The position numbers and the translations under genes are program-made. From assembly GCA_036186865.1 (NCBI GenBank), contig AP025074.1, positions 4,396,223 to 4,460,222 of the forward strand: 64,000 nt of DNA, read 5' to 3'. The DNA comes from Eustoma russellianum (taxonomy: Eukaryota > Streptophyta > Magnoliopsida > Gentianales > Gentianaceae). The notes below the pieces were generated by a model. That model worked only from the letters and a program-made list of their open reading frames with translations. It was not told the origin of the DNA and ran no database searches. Below, one piece after another: positions 1 to 9,828 of the stretch (positions are counted from its first letter, which is position 1; every line of letters starts with the position of its first letter).

Positions 1-895
1 GGACACGTGTAAAAGAGTTTATTTTTCTTATACATCAGGTACAACATCCTTCCATCAAAAGCAGGAGGTAATTTTACTCTGACAAGTGCCCTTGAAGGTT
101 AAACGCAGAATTTTTTTGAACAATATGATAGACCTGAAGTGCTTTATGGGCTTGTATACTAGCAGCCAATAAACAACATAGAGAATGGATAAGAGTGCCT
201 AAGGTATCCAAGCACTTGTACGAAAATGGTAGCATCTGAGTAAGAGAACGAGCATGACTAAGATGATTTGGAATGCACAGAAACGACTACAGATGCATCT
301 AAAAGAGTACTGCAGTAAAAAGGGCCATGAGAAAATATACAGGGTGAACCACCTTCCCTCGCCCCATCACCCCTCTTCCCTCCTCCCAAAACAAGCAAAG
401 AAAAAAGAAAATAAAATATTTGGTGTTAAAGAGGATATGACACCCGAGATCACCAAAACTAAAACGACTGGTGCGGCGAACTCCACCTAGTTGGACTAAG
501 GGAACAAAGCTCAATTGATACAAACATTGGCAAGCATTTATTAAACTCATTTGGCATTTCAATTAAAACCCAAATCCATGGAGTAGTTTTAAGAACATGC
601 AAAACTATGAAGGAGCACTTATGCAGCACAGGTATCTTATTAAGCAAAACAAATCACCTACTTTAAATATGTGGCAAATATTGCAGAAAAAGTATGTCAA
701 CCTTAGAATGCAAATTTAGAATTGAAAATTCTCCATCCCATCACAGCTATTCATACATCATTTCGCACATGAACTAATAAATCTCCTAAAGCTTCACAAA
801 GGAACCAATATTTTTTTATTTGCAACAAGCTACACAAGCAAAATTCTGTAACCTGCTCCTTAACGTGTACCCAGAAACGTGAATGTTCAACTCAC
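1..895. other. 3' flank / presumed last intron of mtSSB; no gene recognised
   Basis: I read this stretch on both strands. The fourth mtSSB exon ends at 896 with a good donor (GTGAGT on the minus strand), so this is probably intron sequence leading to a short last exon of about 20-25 codons. I could not find that exon here. The open frames present are short and resemble no family I know. Either the exon lies beyond the left edge or it is too diverged to see. Confidence 0.5.
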
Positions 896-2351
896 CATCA
901 CGGCGTACACAAATTTCTGGTATGCTTCTGATTTCACCATTGATACTATCATTGTAGACTCTGGTCTCCATGTCACCCTCAACATATACTGAGGAGCTGG
1001 GAAATTTTCTAACATGAGAAAGAAACTCAGAATGAAAAAGGAAAGAAATGCATCAGATATCTTTTATTCATACTTTTTCACAATTTGTTTAACAGAATAT
1101 GCTCCTAGTGTGTCATTGTGAACTGCAATGCGATGCCACTGAGCCGGTCTTGATGAATCCTTGGTATTAGAAAGTCTCTGATCAAACATACCCCCAGTTC
1201 CAACAGTGAAGATTGTTACAGTTCGGCCGTTTCTTAAGATCTTCTGGATTGGTGCCTGCCCAACTTTGCCAGAAATAATCGCCTACGATGCAACCAAGGA
1301 AAGAGAAAAGGAAAACAAGAAGCTAGTTTTGTCAATTGATAAGATAATATATTTGGAAACAATCACAAACAATCAGACATCAGGCGGTAGCCATCTTTGG
1401 AAAAGAAACAAGAATTGAGAAGTGATAAATCCTGGTAACGTATAATGAAAAAAGATCTGAATATCATCCTAAACTTTAGAAGTAGAGCTCTTAGGCAGCA
1501 ATAGATCGAAGGCTGCTATTACAGAAGCATACATGTGCTTATTAAACATGCTGCTAATACATTTTTCACGTAGAAACTGGCCACAAATTCCAATTATCCC
1601 AGAAGTTCCAGTCTAAAATTTCTAGACAGGACTTCTTTCAAAACTAGACTTGCAAACTTAAGTTCTTGATAGTTAAGAGTTGCAACGAACTCACTAGCAC
1701 GACATAATTTTTGCATGCAAGGTTTCTGATCATAAGAATACCACAAATTCAGAACTTTCCAGTCACTTAGTTGCTGAAAGCGTGTACCTTGTAGACGCCC
1801 CTATAGTTCCATCCCTTTCTAGGATCCACACCCTGGATCACTAACTCTGGCCTTTCAGTGGAAAATTCGTCGTCATCAAGAGCTTCACCAACGTCATTGT
1901 CATTGTCAGTATCAAACGACCCAGTAGAGTAAAACAACTTTGAACTTCCTTGCAGTGCAAACCATTCATTTCCTGAGAAACAAAAAGAGTGCATTGCAAA
2001 AAAATTGGTTAAAAAACAATATAACCCACCAACTGCTCAACAAAAATCCTAAAAGCGAAAACTGTTAAATTAGCCCCTTTTGCTCGCAATTCAATCAACA
2101 AGGCTGCAAATTGCACTCGACCCACAAAATAATACCCTTCAATCGACATGTATACTACAAAATCATTGGAAAAAAGGGTAGATACATGACCAAATAATGT
2201 GTGCGGAAATGGCAATGTCCCATAGAGAAAATGCACATAAAGTTTAGGAGGGGAAAGATGAAGAGGTCCCTTTACCGAAGGCAGGCGTAAGTTTACGCTT
2301 AGTTGAAGAAGATCTCAAGATTTTGCTGAGCGCAGCAGCAAGTGAGCTCAT
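896..2351 (-). CDS. mtSSB: Mitochondrial single-stranded DNA-binding protein (OB-fold SSB), 3' end missing
   Basis: Four exons on the minus strand join in frame with GT-AG introns: 2276-2351, 1788-1972, 1074-1282 and 896-1008 (583 nt, 194 codons plus one base). The first exon encodes a Ser/Lys/Arg-rich, acid-free N terminus (MSSLAAALSKILRSSSTKR), as expected of a mitochondrial transit peptide. An acidic linker follows (DTDNDNDVGEALDDDEF). The SSB OB-fold then contains GKVGQAPIQKILRNG, FTVGTGGMFDQRL, PAQWHRIAVHN and VYVEGDMETRVYND, all conserved in plant mtSSB. The family coats single-stranded DNA in mitochondria during replication and restrains recombination. The start was chosen at 2351 because the upstream in-frame ATG (2474) adds residues without transit-peptide or SSB likeness. 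The last exon, normally a short basic C terminus, is not in view. Gene identity is firm; the missing end is the only doubt. Confidence 0.87.
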
Positions 2352-2613
2352 GGTGCTATGGAGTTGCAGAAATGCTTTTGCTATGGAGGAAGAAAGTAAA
2401 TTCGGGTTTAAGAAGGGTTTTTGCCTTCTTTTGTGGGTGCTCCGAAGACGAATCAATACGGGCAGGGTTAACATTTCCCGGGTCGGGTCTTACACTCGAA
2501 CAGTTTAAAAAGTCGGTGTAATTGACTTAGTAAGGTTGCGGGGGTGGGGGGGCCTCAAATGCCACAAGCAGTAGGTGTGGCTGATGCCCCCGCTGCTATA
2601 GCTAATTGCCCAC

Positions 2614-2796
2614 CTCAATACAAGTGGGTTGGTTCCTCGCCTCTTTTGTGACCGCGCGATACGTGGCAATAAAAAGGGGTGGTAAGACTAGATGAGGGTC
2701 TCATCTAGCCTCACCACCCCTCCTTGCTGCCACGTGTCGCGCGATCACGCGTCACCGCATCCTCTTGCGGTGAGGGAATCCTATCTCAATACAAGT
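2614..2796. mobile_element. Hairpin MITE, copy 1 (MULE-like), in the mtSSB upstream region
   Basis: The core 2652-2750 is an inverted repeat with arms of about 45 bp. The left arm reads GCGCGATACGTGGCA and the right arm is its near reverse complement, TGCCACGTGTCGCGC. The unit is flanked by a 12-bp direct repeat, ctcaatacaagt, at 2614-2625 and 2785-2796. A related copy lies at 34938-35122 with a clean 9-bp duplication. Size, fold-back shape and duplication length suit a non-autonomous Mutator-like element. The arms contain a G-box (CACGTG) about 390 bp upstream of the mtSSB start codon. Confidence 0.6.
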
Positions 2797-3134
2797 AGGG
2801 GAAAAAGATAGTATTGTCAGATTCACCTACGTAAATCAGTAGTTGAGCAGCAGCTTCTCTCGTTCTCTCATCTTTCAATTTATCTGCATTTTTCTTCTAT
2901 CTTTTGTTTTACAAAGATTTTTCAGACCCCCGAAAAAAAGAAGAGTATAGAAATACACATTGAAAAACTGTCAAGAGATGTGACAATAAGTTCTTTCAAA
3001 ATCGACTGGTTATAACCGAAGTTTGAGACCAACCTGTCTTTAGTTCAAACTTCAAACCATACCATTTGCAATCTTTATCCACCAAAAAAAAAAAGAAAAA
3101 TTCAAATATAGTTAAAGTGATTAGAGTTGAAATT

Positions 3135-3260
3135 CAAGATCAACAACAACAACACTAATACATTGTCTTAGAGACTCTTGTCTATAGCAAGGTATGAAAG
3201 GTCGTATGTACACAACCATACACATGTGTTAGGAATATTGTTTCCTCATGACCTATAATG
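3135..3260. repeat. (CAA)n-associated SINE-like relic
   Basis: The stretch starts with caacaacaacaac and contains ACACAACCATACACATGTG, followed by ttgtttcctcatgacctataatga. The same order, with GTACGCAACCATACACATGCG and ttgttttccgataacccataatga, occurs at 36391-36515 inside a TPR2 intron. The pattern resembles the 3' region of the TS-type SINE/LINE tails common in asterids. No target duplication was found. Confidence 0.45.
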
Positions 3261-3544
3261 AGTTGAAGTTAAAGATCACGTGTCTTAAATTTAAACCATT
3301 GGATATGCAAGAAAAAGAAAATCTCAAATGTCACGTGCCATTGAGGTCTAGTGAATGGTTAGAGTTAAAATTCAAGACAAGCGGCTGTGAAGTATAAACT
3401 ATTATATATACAATATTTATTTTCTAAAGCAAAACATCATACTCCGACTTCAAAACTTTCACGTCTTATATCTAAAAAAACCTTTGCAGAGTATGCAAAT
3501 TAGGATTATTCAGCATCTTTTTGAGTGGAAGGTCCAGTACTTGG

Positions 3545-3710
3545 TGCCACGATGTGCCGCCCCCATACTGGAAGAAACATAAGACCACATTGAAGCTGAG
3601 CTCATACCAGCAGGAATCTAAACATCCACACTGCAGATCTCAAGAGTCGAACTAATGATCTTTTATAATACAATATATTATCCGACTACCAACTGAACTA
3701 CGTCGTGGGA
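3545..3710 (-). mobile_element. tRNA-derived SINE
   Basis: On the minus strand the unit begins near 3710 with cccacgacgtagttcagttgg. It contains an RNA polymerase III box A (TAGTTCAGTTGG, 3689-3700) and, about 36 bp downstream, a box B core (GTTCGACTC, 3644-3652). This spacing and both consensus matches are those of tRNA-derived SINEs. About 100 bp of tail follows. The tRNA-like part does not fold as an intact tRNA, so it is not called a tRNA gene. The 3' limit is approximate and no flanking duplication was identified. Confidence 0.55.
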
Positions 3711-4157
3711 AGAAGGTTTATTTTCTCACTTGTATACTGGTGTGTTTTTGAGTAACAGTGTAAGATTTATTATCCACCAAAATGATTGCATGTTCATATT
3801 AAATATATCAAAAAATTTCCATCTTTACAGTGTAAAGTGGTTTATTTCCTCATCTGTATACTGGGTGCATATTTTTATGTAATAGTATAAGATTTATTAT
3901 CCAACAAAATGGTGACATGTTTGTATTTTTTTTTCCTGAAAACAAAAAGAACCCCTCAAATCGTATGTTAAATGAGTTATGAATCAAGTGTTTTAGAGGG
4001 ATACGAAAACCGTATTGTAACAATGACGTAATATATGCTTATGAAATAATACGTAATGTATGTATGTATACCTTCATACATCCATACATACCAAATATAT
4101 GTATATCTTCATACACGCACATATATGTGTGTACGGTTATATACATATATATATATA

Positions 4158-4940
4158 TGATGAAGCCGAATCTTCACCAAGTGTCTAAGATGACCCGAAA
4201 TAAACTCCGTCAGTTGAGTGGAATAAGATTACTGGAATAGCTTCCTGGAAGTCCTGCACAAGGAAGCAGAAATCAGAGGTCCCGGAGGTGTGACCCCGGG
4301 TAAAACCCTCCGGCGCTCAAGTCAGTTTGGGACATTCTCACTGAGAATATGATTTTGTATGAAGAGTTTATAAAAATCTCACAGTTCTTGACTAAGGAGA
4401 AATTTTGTTGTGTTTGCTCTGGATCAAGTGAAGAAATGTTTCGATCCCTTTCTTGGTCTCCGTTAGCTTGCTTTTGTTAGTTTTCCCTTGTCCTCTGCTT
4501 CTAACAACAGATAAGACGTTTGCTTGGGGCAGTAAGCCTATGGCACTGTAGGTCTGCTGATAAGACTGGTAGGTCTGCAGATGTGACTAGTAGGTCGACT
4601 GATGTGACCTTGGCGTGTACAGGCCGAACAATGAGGTGTACCTCTTCCTTGAATTGGACATCTGCCTGATGGTCCCACAACTGATAGTAGCATTACCCCT
4701 TCGCCGAAGTGCAATGTCGAAATTGGCTGAAGTGGTCTGAAGCTTAACACTTAGGCCGAAGTTGAGGTTAAAGTTGTATGCCGAGGTGCAATCCTTTAGC
4801 ATATTCTTTGATAATAAAATGCAGCCAAAGTGCAGTTTGGCTGAACAGCAGTGCTTGGGTGCCAAAGTGCGAGAGTTGACTGTTGATATAAGCTGCCGTT
4901 GACTGTTGTTGACTAACAAATGATTATTTTTGGTTTATTG
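4158..4940 (-). repeat. 3' LTR of the outer gypsy element
   Basis: It matches 33313-34095 over its whole length, with scattered substitutions such as gaagccgaatcttcacc against gaagccggatcttcact. The inner end reads tttattg where the other LTR has tttatca, so the canonical terminal dinucleotide has mutated here. A purine-rich tract on the minus strand (atctgggggcaaa, 4941-4954) abuts this end, as expected of a polypurine tract. Confidence 0.88.
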
Positions 4941-4955
4941 TTTGCCCCCAGATTT
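4941..4955 (-). other. Polypurine tract of the outer gypsy element
   Basis: On the minus strand the sequence atctgggggcaaac directly precedes the 3' LTR. This is where plus-strand priming occurs in LTR retrotransposons. The rest of the segment up to 5077 is non-coding internal sequence of the same element. Confidence 0.6.
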
Positions 4956-5077
4956 TGTGTGGCCGAACTGACCTATGAGGGCAGACAAATTTATTCTGAG
5001 GAGTCAGTGACGTGTCTTCATTAATTAGACAGTTATCCTCTTAACTGCGTCATCTTTCTCGCTAGCTGCACACTTAA

Positions 5078-6566
5078 TGTAAGGTCCGAAATACACTCTA
5101 GAGGGGGGGTGAATAGAGTGTATGGCTCTTTTTGCGGAATTTTCTTGTTTTTCTCAACTCAAAAAGATATTCAAAATCAGAGCAAGAATTGGAGATGAGA
5201 GACAATGAAAGAGTACACCGGATATAGAGTGGTTCGAATCGTAAATGATTCTACTCCACTACCACTTTGTTTCCAAAGTGGATTTTCAACAACTACTCTT
5301 CTTATTATGAACAATAAGAACAACCACAGCAACACTTACACTAACACTTTAGTGTAAGCAACAACAACAGCAACTTCTTGCACAACACACTTGTGCAACT
5401 ACAACAACTACAGCTCGTAGCAAGAACAACTTCTTGCTTCCTCACAACTTCAACAAAAGTTCTCTCAAGAACTTCTCACAATGGGTTGAAGATATATAGT
5501 AAGGTTCACACTCTCTCACAAGTCTAAGCACAAGCTAGAGATCAAATATTTATGGTTCCTCTTGTGCTTGACTCTCTCTCAATATACAAACAATGAAGAT
5601 CAAAGAAAGCTAAACAAACTTTAAACAAATTTACAAGTATGAGAGAAATATACAACAATGTAAAGTGAAGCTAGATGATGTTGAAAGTGTGTAATTGCTT
5701 CATCCAAGCCTTCTACATTTATAGAAGAAGTTCACCACGTTTTTGAGGCCTTCCACCAAGTCTTCATCTTCAAAAATGTCAAAATAGTGCCCAAATAGTC
5801 TTTAGCCAACCTATGAAGTGATTTGATCTTGGATAGCCACCCTAGAGAATCTTAGACAAGGTTAAAATAGTCAAGGAAGCATGTAGTATGTTGGGTTAAA
5901 GTCCACAAGAAATTTGAGCAAGATTGGAGAGAGAAAACATCATAAATCTCCCTTGGATTTTGTTCCAACGTTTGAAAAATTTTGAATTCTGGAGACGTCG
6001 ATCGATCTACGTGCCAGAGCTGAGAGATCGACGTCTCTCAGTCAGACGTCGATCGATCGACGTGTGCCTGCTGAGAGATCGACGTCTCTCAGTCAGACGT
6101 CGATCGATCGACGTGTGCCTGCTGAGAGATCGACGTCTCTCAGTCAGACGTCGATCGATCGACGTGTGCCTGCTGAGAGATCGACGTCTCTCAGTCAGAC
6201 GTCGATCGATCGACGTATGTCTGCTGAGAGATCGACGTCTCTCAGTCAGACGTCGATCGATCGACGTATGTCTGGCTGAGAGATCGACGTCTCTCAGTCA
6301 GACGTCGATCGATCGACATACCTTATACTGAGAGATCTACGTCTCTCAGTTATACGTCGATCGATCCATGTCTCTTGACGTGGATCTAAGATCTCAAACG
6401 TTTTCCAAGTTTTTACATGGATCTTGCCATGTGGTACCTGAGGGGATGACGTGTTTTTCAACCGGTCTATGAGAAATTTACATTTCACACATGTTTAATT
6501 TATTTTGAACTTAAGGTGTGAAATCAAACATCTTTTTATATCATCAAAACATTTTATAATCTTACA
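5078..6566 (-). repeat. 3' LTR of the Sirevirus-like element
   Basis: It spans 1489 bp and begins TGTAAGG and ends CTTACA on the plus strand. A G-rich motif near the left end (tctagagggggggtgaatag) is the complement of the C-run found near the 3' end of many Sirevirus LTRs. A TATA-like motif (ctataaatg on the minus strand, about 5716-5724) marks the probable transcription start region. The palindromic 51-bp array lies upstream of it, in U3. Confidence 0.93.
5994..6371. repeat. Array of about seven 51-bp palindrome-bearing tandem repeats in the LTR U3
   Basis: Each 51-bp unit contains the perfect 18-bp palindrome ACGTCGATCGATCGACGT and a second near-palindrome, GAGAGATCGACGTCTCTC. The central units differ by only a few bases; the first and last are degenerate. 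Because 51 is divisible by three and the unit lacks stops in two frames, it creates meaningless open frames. The ACGT cores (GACGTC) are typical plant bZIP sites, so a U3 enhancer role is possible but unproven. Confidence 0.95.
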
Positions 6567-6582
6567 ATCTCCCCCTTTTTGA
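6567..6582 (-). other. Polypurine tract of the Sirevirus-like element
   Basis: On the minus strand aaaaagggggagat lies directly next to the 3' LTR. Related CCCCCTTTTT stretches recur at about 6571-6580 and 7031-7040, as in Sireviruses with several PPT copies. Confidence 0.8.
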
Positions 6583-7143
6583 TGATTTCAAAACCAAGGT
6601 TCTAAAAAGTTTTTGCTCCGTTTCAATTGTCTGAATGTTTCAAAATTTGAAAAGCATCAATCTCCCCCTAAGTATATGCACTCTTTACTTTCAAAAAAAA
6701 TCAATTTTGAACCCAATCAAAATACTCTTCCTTACATTTGCTCCCCCTCAACCAATCAACAATTTTCAATGGTTTGCATTTTTCAAACTTTTTGCCTAAA
6801 GCAATTTACCATTGTAACACATAAGCCACTTAAGCAACATGCCATTTTTTCATCAAGCCAAAAAAAAAATAATCAAATATACCAAGAACCCAACAATACC
6901 AATGATACCAACAATGCCACCAAATCAAGACAACCATAATGCCAACAATGCCGATAAGCCATAATACCAATCAGTCGAAATGAGTCAAAACAATACTTAA
7001 ACAATACTTAAAACAATACTTAAGTCATTCTCCCCCTTTTTGAAAGCATCAAACAATAGTAAAGTTAAAGCACACCAAGTTTCAACACAGAACTACGCTA
7101 GAATAGGGTAAAAANNNNNNNNNNAATAGGGTAAAAAAAACAT
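6583..7143. other. Non-coding 3' internal region of the Sirevirus-like element, with a 10-N gap
   Basis: A/T-rich sequence with several oligo-C/oligo-T runs. The gap at 7115-7124 is bordered by the same 12 bases (aatagggtaaaa) on both sides. A (cca/aat)-rich stretch occurs at about 6890-6990. No gene is seen. Confidence 0.7.
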
Positions 7144-8397
7144 CTAGTCTTCATCAGACGAAAACGTAACTCCAGGAATACAAGCTTTCATTTTGGCCTT
7201 GAACTTGGCAAATCGTGATTCATGCACCGTCACTTTACCCTTTAGCTCGCCAACCTCCTGTTGAAGACTGAGGACTTGAGCTTGGAGTTCCGGGATATTT
7301 GAGCTTAAGCGACTTGTTTGAGCTTGTGTCTCCGGTTCCGGAATGGGTGCCTCATCCGGAATGTCTTCTTCTTCTCGTTCTTCCTCTTGCTCTTTCCTCA
7401 TTGCCTCTTTTCTAGATTTCAGGATTTGTTGGATGTTGGCTTTGTCATAGTAGTCCTTGTGCGTTATATTGTCAACATCCATATCATCCACATAAATTCC
7501 CGACTTCACAAGCATTCTATAGATAAGATTACTGTAGGGAAGGGCCTTGTTTTGTTTGGTTGCGGCCTCCACTACGTTCGTCATAAAAAGGTTTCCAAAG
7601 TTAACCTTCTCTCGGTTAGCTATTCTATATGTTATGTAAAAGTCGAGGTTACTAGGCAATTTAGCAGATTTACCATTGACACAGAATGTAACAATGGCAA
7701 GAAGGGTACGGTAAACCAAAGGCATATCATTAGTGTTTTTACTAGGATGAAAACCTAAGAAGGTTTTTACCTCATCTTCGGAAACCTTCCACCTAGCCGT
7801 ATCCCATTTCCAAGCATCAAACTCATAGTATCCTTCATTTGGCACACCAATCAAATTGCAGATTTTTGCAATTGTTAACCTCAAATGATGCCCATCAATA
7901 ACCGAGTTTAGAGCAAAAGGAATACCATTCAAATACTCAATCCATAAGTTTGCATAAAAAAGCCTTGTATACGTAGTGGACATTTTTAGCATCTCTTGTT
8001 GATTCCAAATACTCCTCCACTCTTGAAAATCTAACCACTCAATGATGTCTCTTAGTTCATCATTGCTTAGAATATCGTTTATTCTAAGCAGTTTGAGTGG
8101 GATAGTGGCTCTCTGATCATCTTCCCACTTATTAAACAAATTTTGAGAATGTCTAGAGATATAACTTACGTGCCCAGGGATTAGGGGTTCCTCCAAAGCA
8201 TCCTTTGCATCTTTGGTTTTGACCCAAGGGAAGTTTGAGAGGGTCAACTCACTCCTAAGCTCTTCAAGTACTTGAGCCCCACTTTCATCCATAGGTTGCT
8301 TTCTTCTAGGTTGAGAGGATTGACCACGAGAAGAGCTTGAACCTTCACCCCTAGAGGATCTTGGTCTCTTGGTTGTATTCTTGCTTCTTGAAGACAT
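7144..8397 (-). CDS. Extra 3' ORF of the Sirevirus-like element, 417 aa, intact
   Basis: This open frame lies between pol and the 3' LTR on the element's coding strand. The first ~35 residues are Ser/Arg/Lys-rich (MSSRSKNTTKRPRSSRGEG) and look like a disordered, possibly nuclear-targeting tail. Residues ~50-310 form a globular region, and ~320-340 are strongly charged (RKEAMRKEQEEEREEED). Residues ~370-405 have heptad-like spacing suggesting a coiled coil. I see no signal peptide or membrane segment, so it does not look like an envelope protein. The middle part resembles the domain often annotated as 'putative plant transposon protein', found in extra ORFs of plant LTR elements; its function is unknown. 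It has no internal stop although pol of the same element is broken. Identity is a family resemblance only. Confidence 0.75.
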   Translation of the reverse strand: MSSRSKNTTKRPRSSRGEGSSSSRGQSSQPRRKQPMDESGAQVLEELRSELTLSNFPWVKTKDAKDALEEPLIPGHVSYISRHSQNLFNKWEDDQRATIPLKLLRINDILSNDELRDIIEWLDFQEWRSIWNQQEMLKMSTTYTRLFYANLWIEYLNGIPFALNSVIDGHHLRLTIAKICNLIGVPNEGYYEFDAWKWDTARWKVSEDEVKTFLGFHPSKNTNDMPLVYRTLLAIVTFCVNGKSAKLPSNLDFYITYRIANREKVNFGNLFMTNVVEAATKQNKALPYSNLIYRMLVKSGIYVDDMDVDNITHKDYYDKANIQQILKSRKEAMRKEQEEEREEEDIPDEAPIPEPETQAQTSRLSSNIPELQAQVLSLQQEVGELKGKVTVHESRFAKFKAKMKACIPGVTFSSDED

Positions 8398-8788
8398 TTG
8401 AGGAGAATTTTTAGGGCTAGAACAGTTTTTGGATATGAAATTTGGGGATTTTAGGTTGAAAATAGAAGATTTTAAGAGGGGAACTCAAGATTTAAGAGCA
8501 GGAATGGATTGAATCCTGATTGAGAGATGAAATTGAAGATAGAAAGGGTTTGGAAGAGAGGGGCGATTTTTCTTAGGGTTTTGCTGCTGGAAACAGAGAG
8601 GAAATGATGAAGGTTCGCGTTTTTGCAGAAATATATAGCTGCAGAATTCGTTGACGTCGATCGATCGACGTCTGAGTTCGACGTACGTCGATCGATCGAT
8701 GTCAGAGATCGACGTACGCGATCTCTCGTTTTAGACACGTCGATCGTTCGACGTGCCCCCTATTTTGGGTTTTCCAATTTTCATCCCC
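8398..8788 (-). promoter_or_regulatory. Putative internal promoter / leader of the extra ORF
   Basis: Reading the minus strand, a block of ACGT palindromes (8653-8755) is followed about 15 bp later by a TATA-like CTATATATT (8630-8638), then roughly 230 bp of leader to the ATG at 8397. The palindromes (GACGTCGATCGATCGACGTC is perfect) match those in the LTR U3. The layout suggests separate transcription of the extra ORF. This is inference from motif order; no transcript evidence is available. Confidence 0.45.
8653..8755. repeat. Internal copy of the ACGTCGATCGATCGACGT palindrome cluster
   Basis: Four palindromic blocks occur in about 100 bp: gacgtcgatcgatcgacgtc, an overlapping acgtacgtcgatcgatcgat, gagatcgacgtacgcgatctc-like sequence, and cacgtcgatcgttcgacgtg. 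They share the core of the LTR 51-bp array but not its exact unit length. Confidence 0.9.
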
Positions 8789-9748
8789 TTAACTGATGTT
8801 TATCATTCCTAATCTTGTTCTAATTGATTCGAATGTCTCGGTGGGAAGGGATTTGGTAAAGATATCTGCCAATTGGTCATTTGTTGAAACAAACTCAATG
8901 CATACCAAACCTTTTTGGATGCAATCTCTTATGAAGTGATGCCTCACTTCAATGTGTTTTGTTCTACTATGATGAACCGGGTTTTGCGCTATACTTATGG
9001 CTGAGGTATTATCACATAAGATGGGAACTTTATCAAACTTAACATTGTAATCATTCAATGTGTTTGTCATCCAAAGTAGTTGTGCACAACATGAAGCGGC
9101 CGATATATATTCGGATTCCGCCGTTGAAAGTGACACACTATTTTGTTTCTTGGAAAACCAAGAAACTAAGCAATCTCCAAGAAATTGACATGTTCCGGAC
9201 GTGCTTTTCCTATCAACAAGGTTTCCGGCATAGTCAGAGTCACTATATCCTCTTAAATCAAAACATCCATTTTTGGGATAAAACAATCCAAAGTTCAAAG
9301 TTCCTTTTAAATACCTAAAGATACGTTTAATGGCAACTAAATGCGATTCCTTAGGCATACTTTGAAATCTAGCACATAAGCACACAGCATGCAAAATATC
9401 CGGCCTACTAGCAGTCAAATAAAGTAAACTACCAATCATACCCCTATATTTTGTTACCTCAACCGGCTTTCCTTTTTCGTCTTTGTCAAGCTTTGTACTT
9501 GTGCTCATCGGAGTGCTCACACTTCTTCCATCCTCGAATTTGTACTTCTTGAGCAAATCATTCGTATACTTTGTTTGAGATATGTACACTCCATCTTGAG
9601 TTTGCTTGATTTGTAGACCAAGAAAGTAGTTGAGTTCACTCATCATGCTCATTTCAAATTCTCCTTCCATCAATTTAGCAAAATGCTTACAAAGAGAATC
9701 ATTAGTAGCACCAAATATGATATCATCCACATAAATTTGAACAAGCAA
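8789..9748 (-). pseudogene. Sirevirus-like copia pol: RT C-terminal half and RNase H
   Basis: The frame contains the RT catalytic box YVDD (QIYVDDIIFG, residues ~5-14) and the copia connection region. RNase H motifs follow: DSDYAGNLVDRKSTSGTCQF, STAESEYISA and DNTSAISIAQNP, ending after the HIEVRHHFIRD and DQLADIFTKSL motifs typical of a copia pol C terminus. It is separated from the upstream RT part by a single-base frameshift near 9886. The protein would copy element RNA into DNA and degrade the RNA in virus-like particles. As it stands it cannot be made as part of a full polyprotein. Confidence 0.88.
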
Positions 9749-9828
9749 TTGATGGTTTCCTTGTTCTTTAATAAAAAGAGTAGTGTCGACTTTTCCTCTT
9801 GAAAACTCGTTTTCAAGTAGGAAGTTAC

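Larger units (their letters stand above)
2797..4157. other. Spacer between mtSSB promoter region and the gypsy nest
   Basis: No coding sequence is recognisable. The spacer holds two SINE-like relics (near 3135-3260 and 3545-3710), short A/T-rich duplications (gtataagatttattatcca occurs near 3761 and 3889), and a TA/TG-rich stretch at about 4050-4157 into which the gypsy element inserted. Confidence 0.6.

Noticed and set aside
254..647. Short open frames next to mtSSB on both strands
   Set aside because: No family resemblance or exon-like junctions matching the phase of mtSSB exon 4.
5924..6331. Open frames of 135 and 71 codons with a 17-residue repeat, also at 14503-14910
   Set aside because: They come from the 51-bp palindromic tandem array, whose length is a multiple of three and which lacks stops. 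They occur in the LTR U3 and resemble no protein.
5994..6371. CRISPR-like repeat array
   Set aside because: Units are contiguous 51-bp tandem copies without unique spacers, in a plant LTR.
7318..7758. Plus-strand 146-codon frame
   Set aside because: It is a shadow of the 417-aa minus-strand extra ORF.
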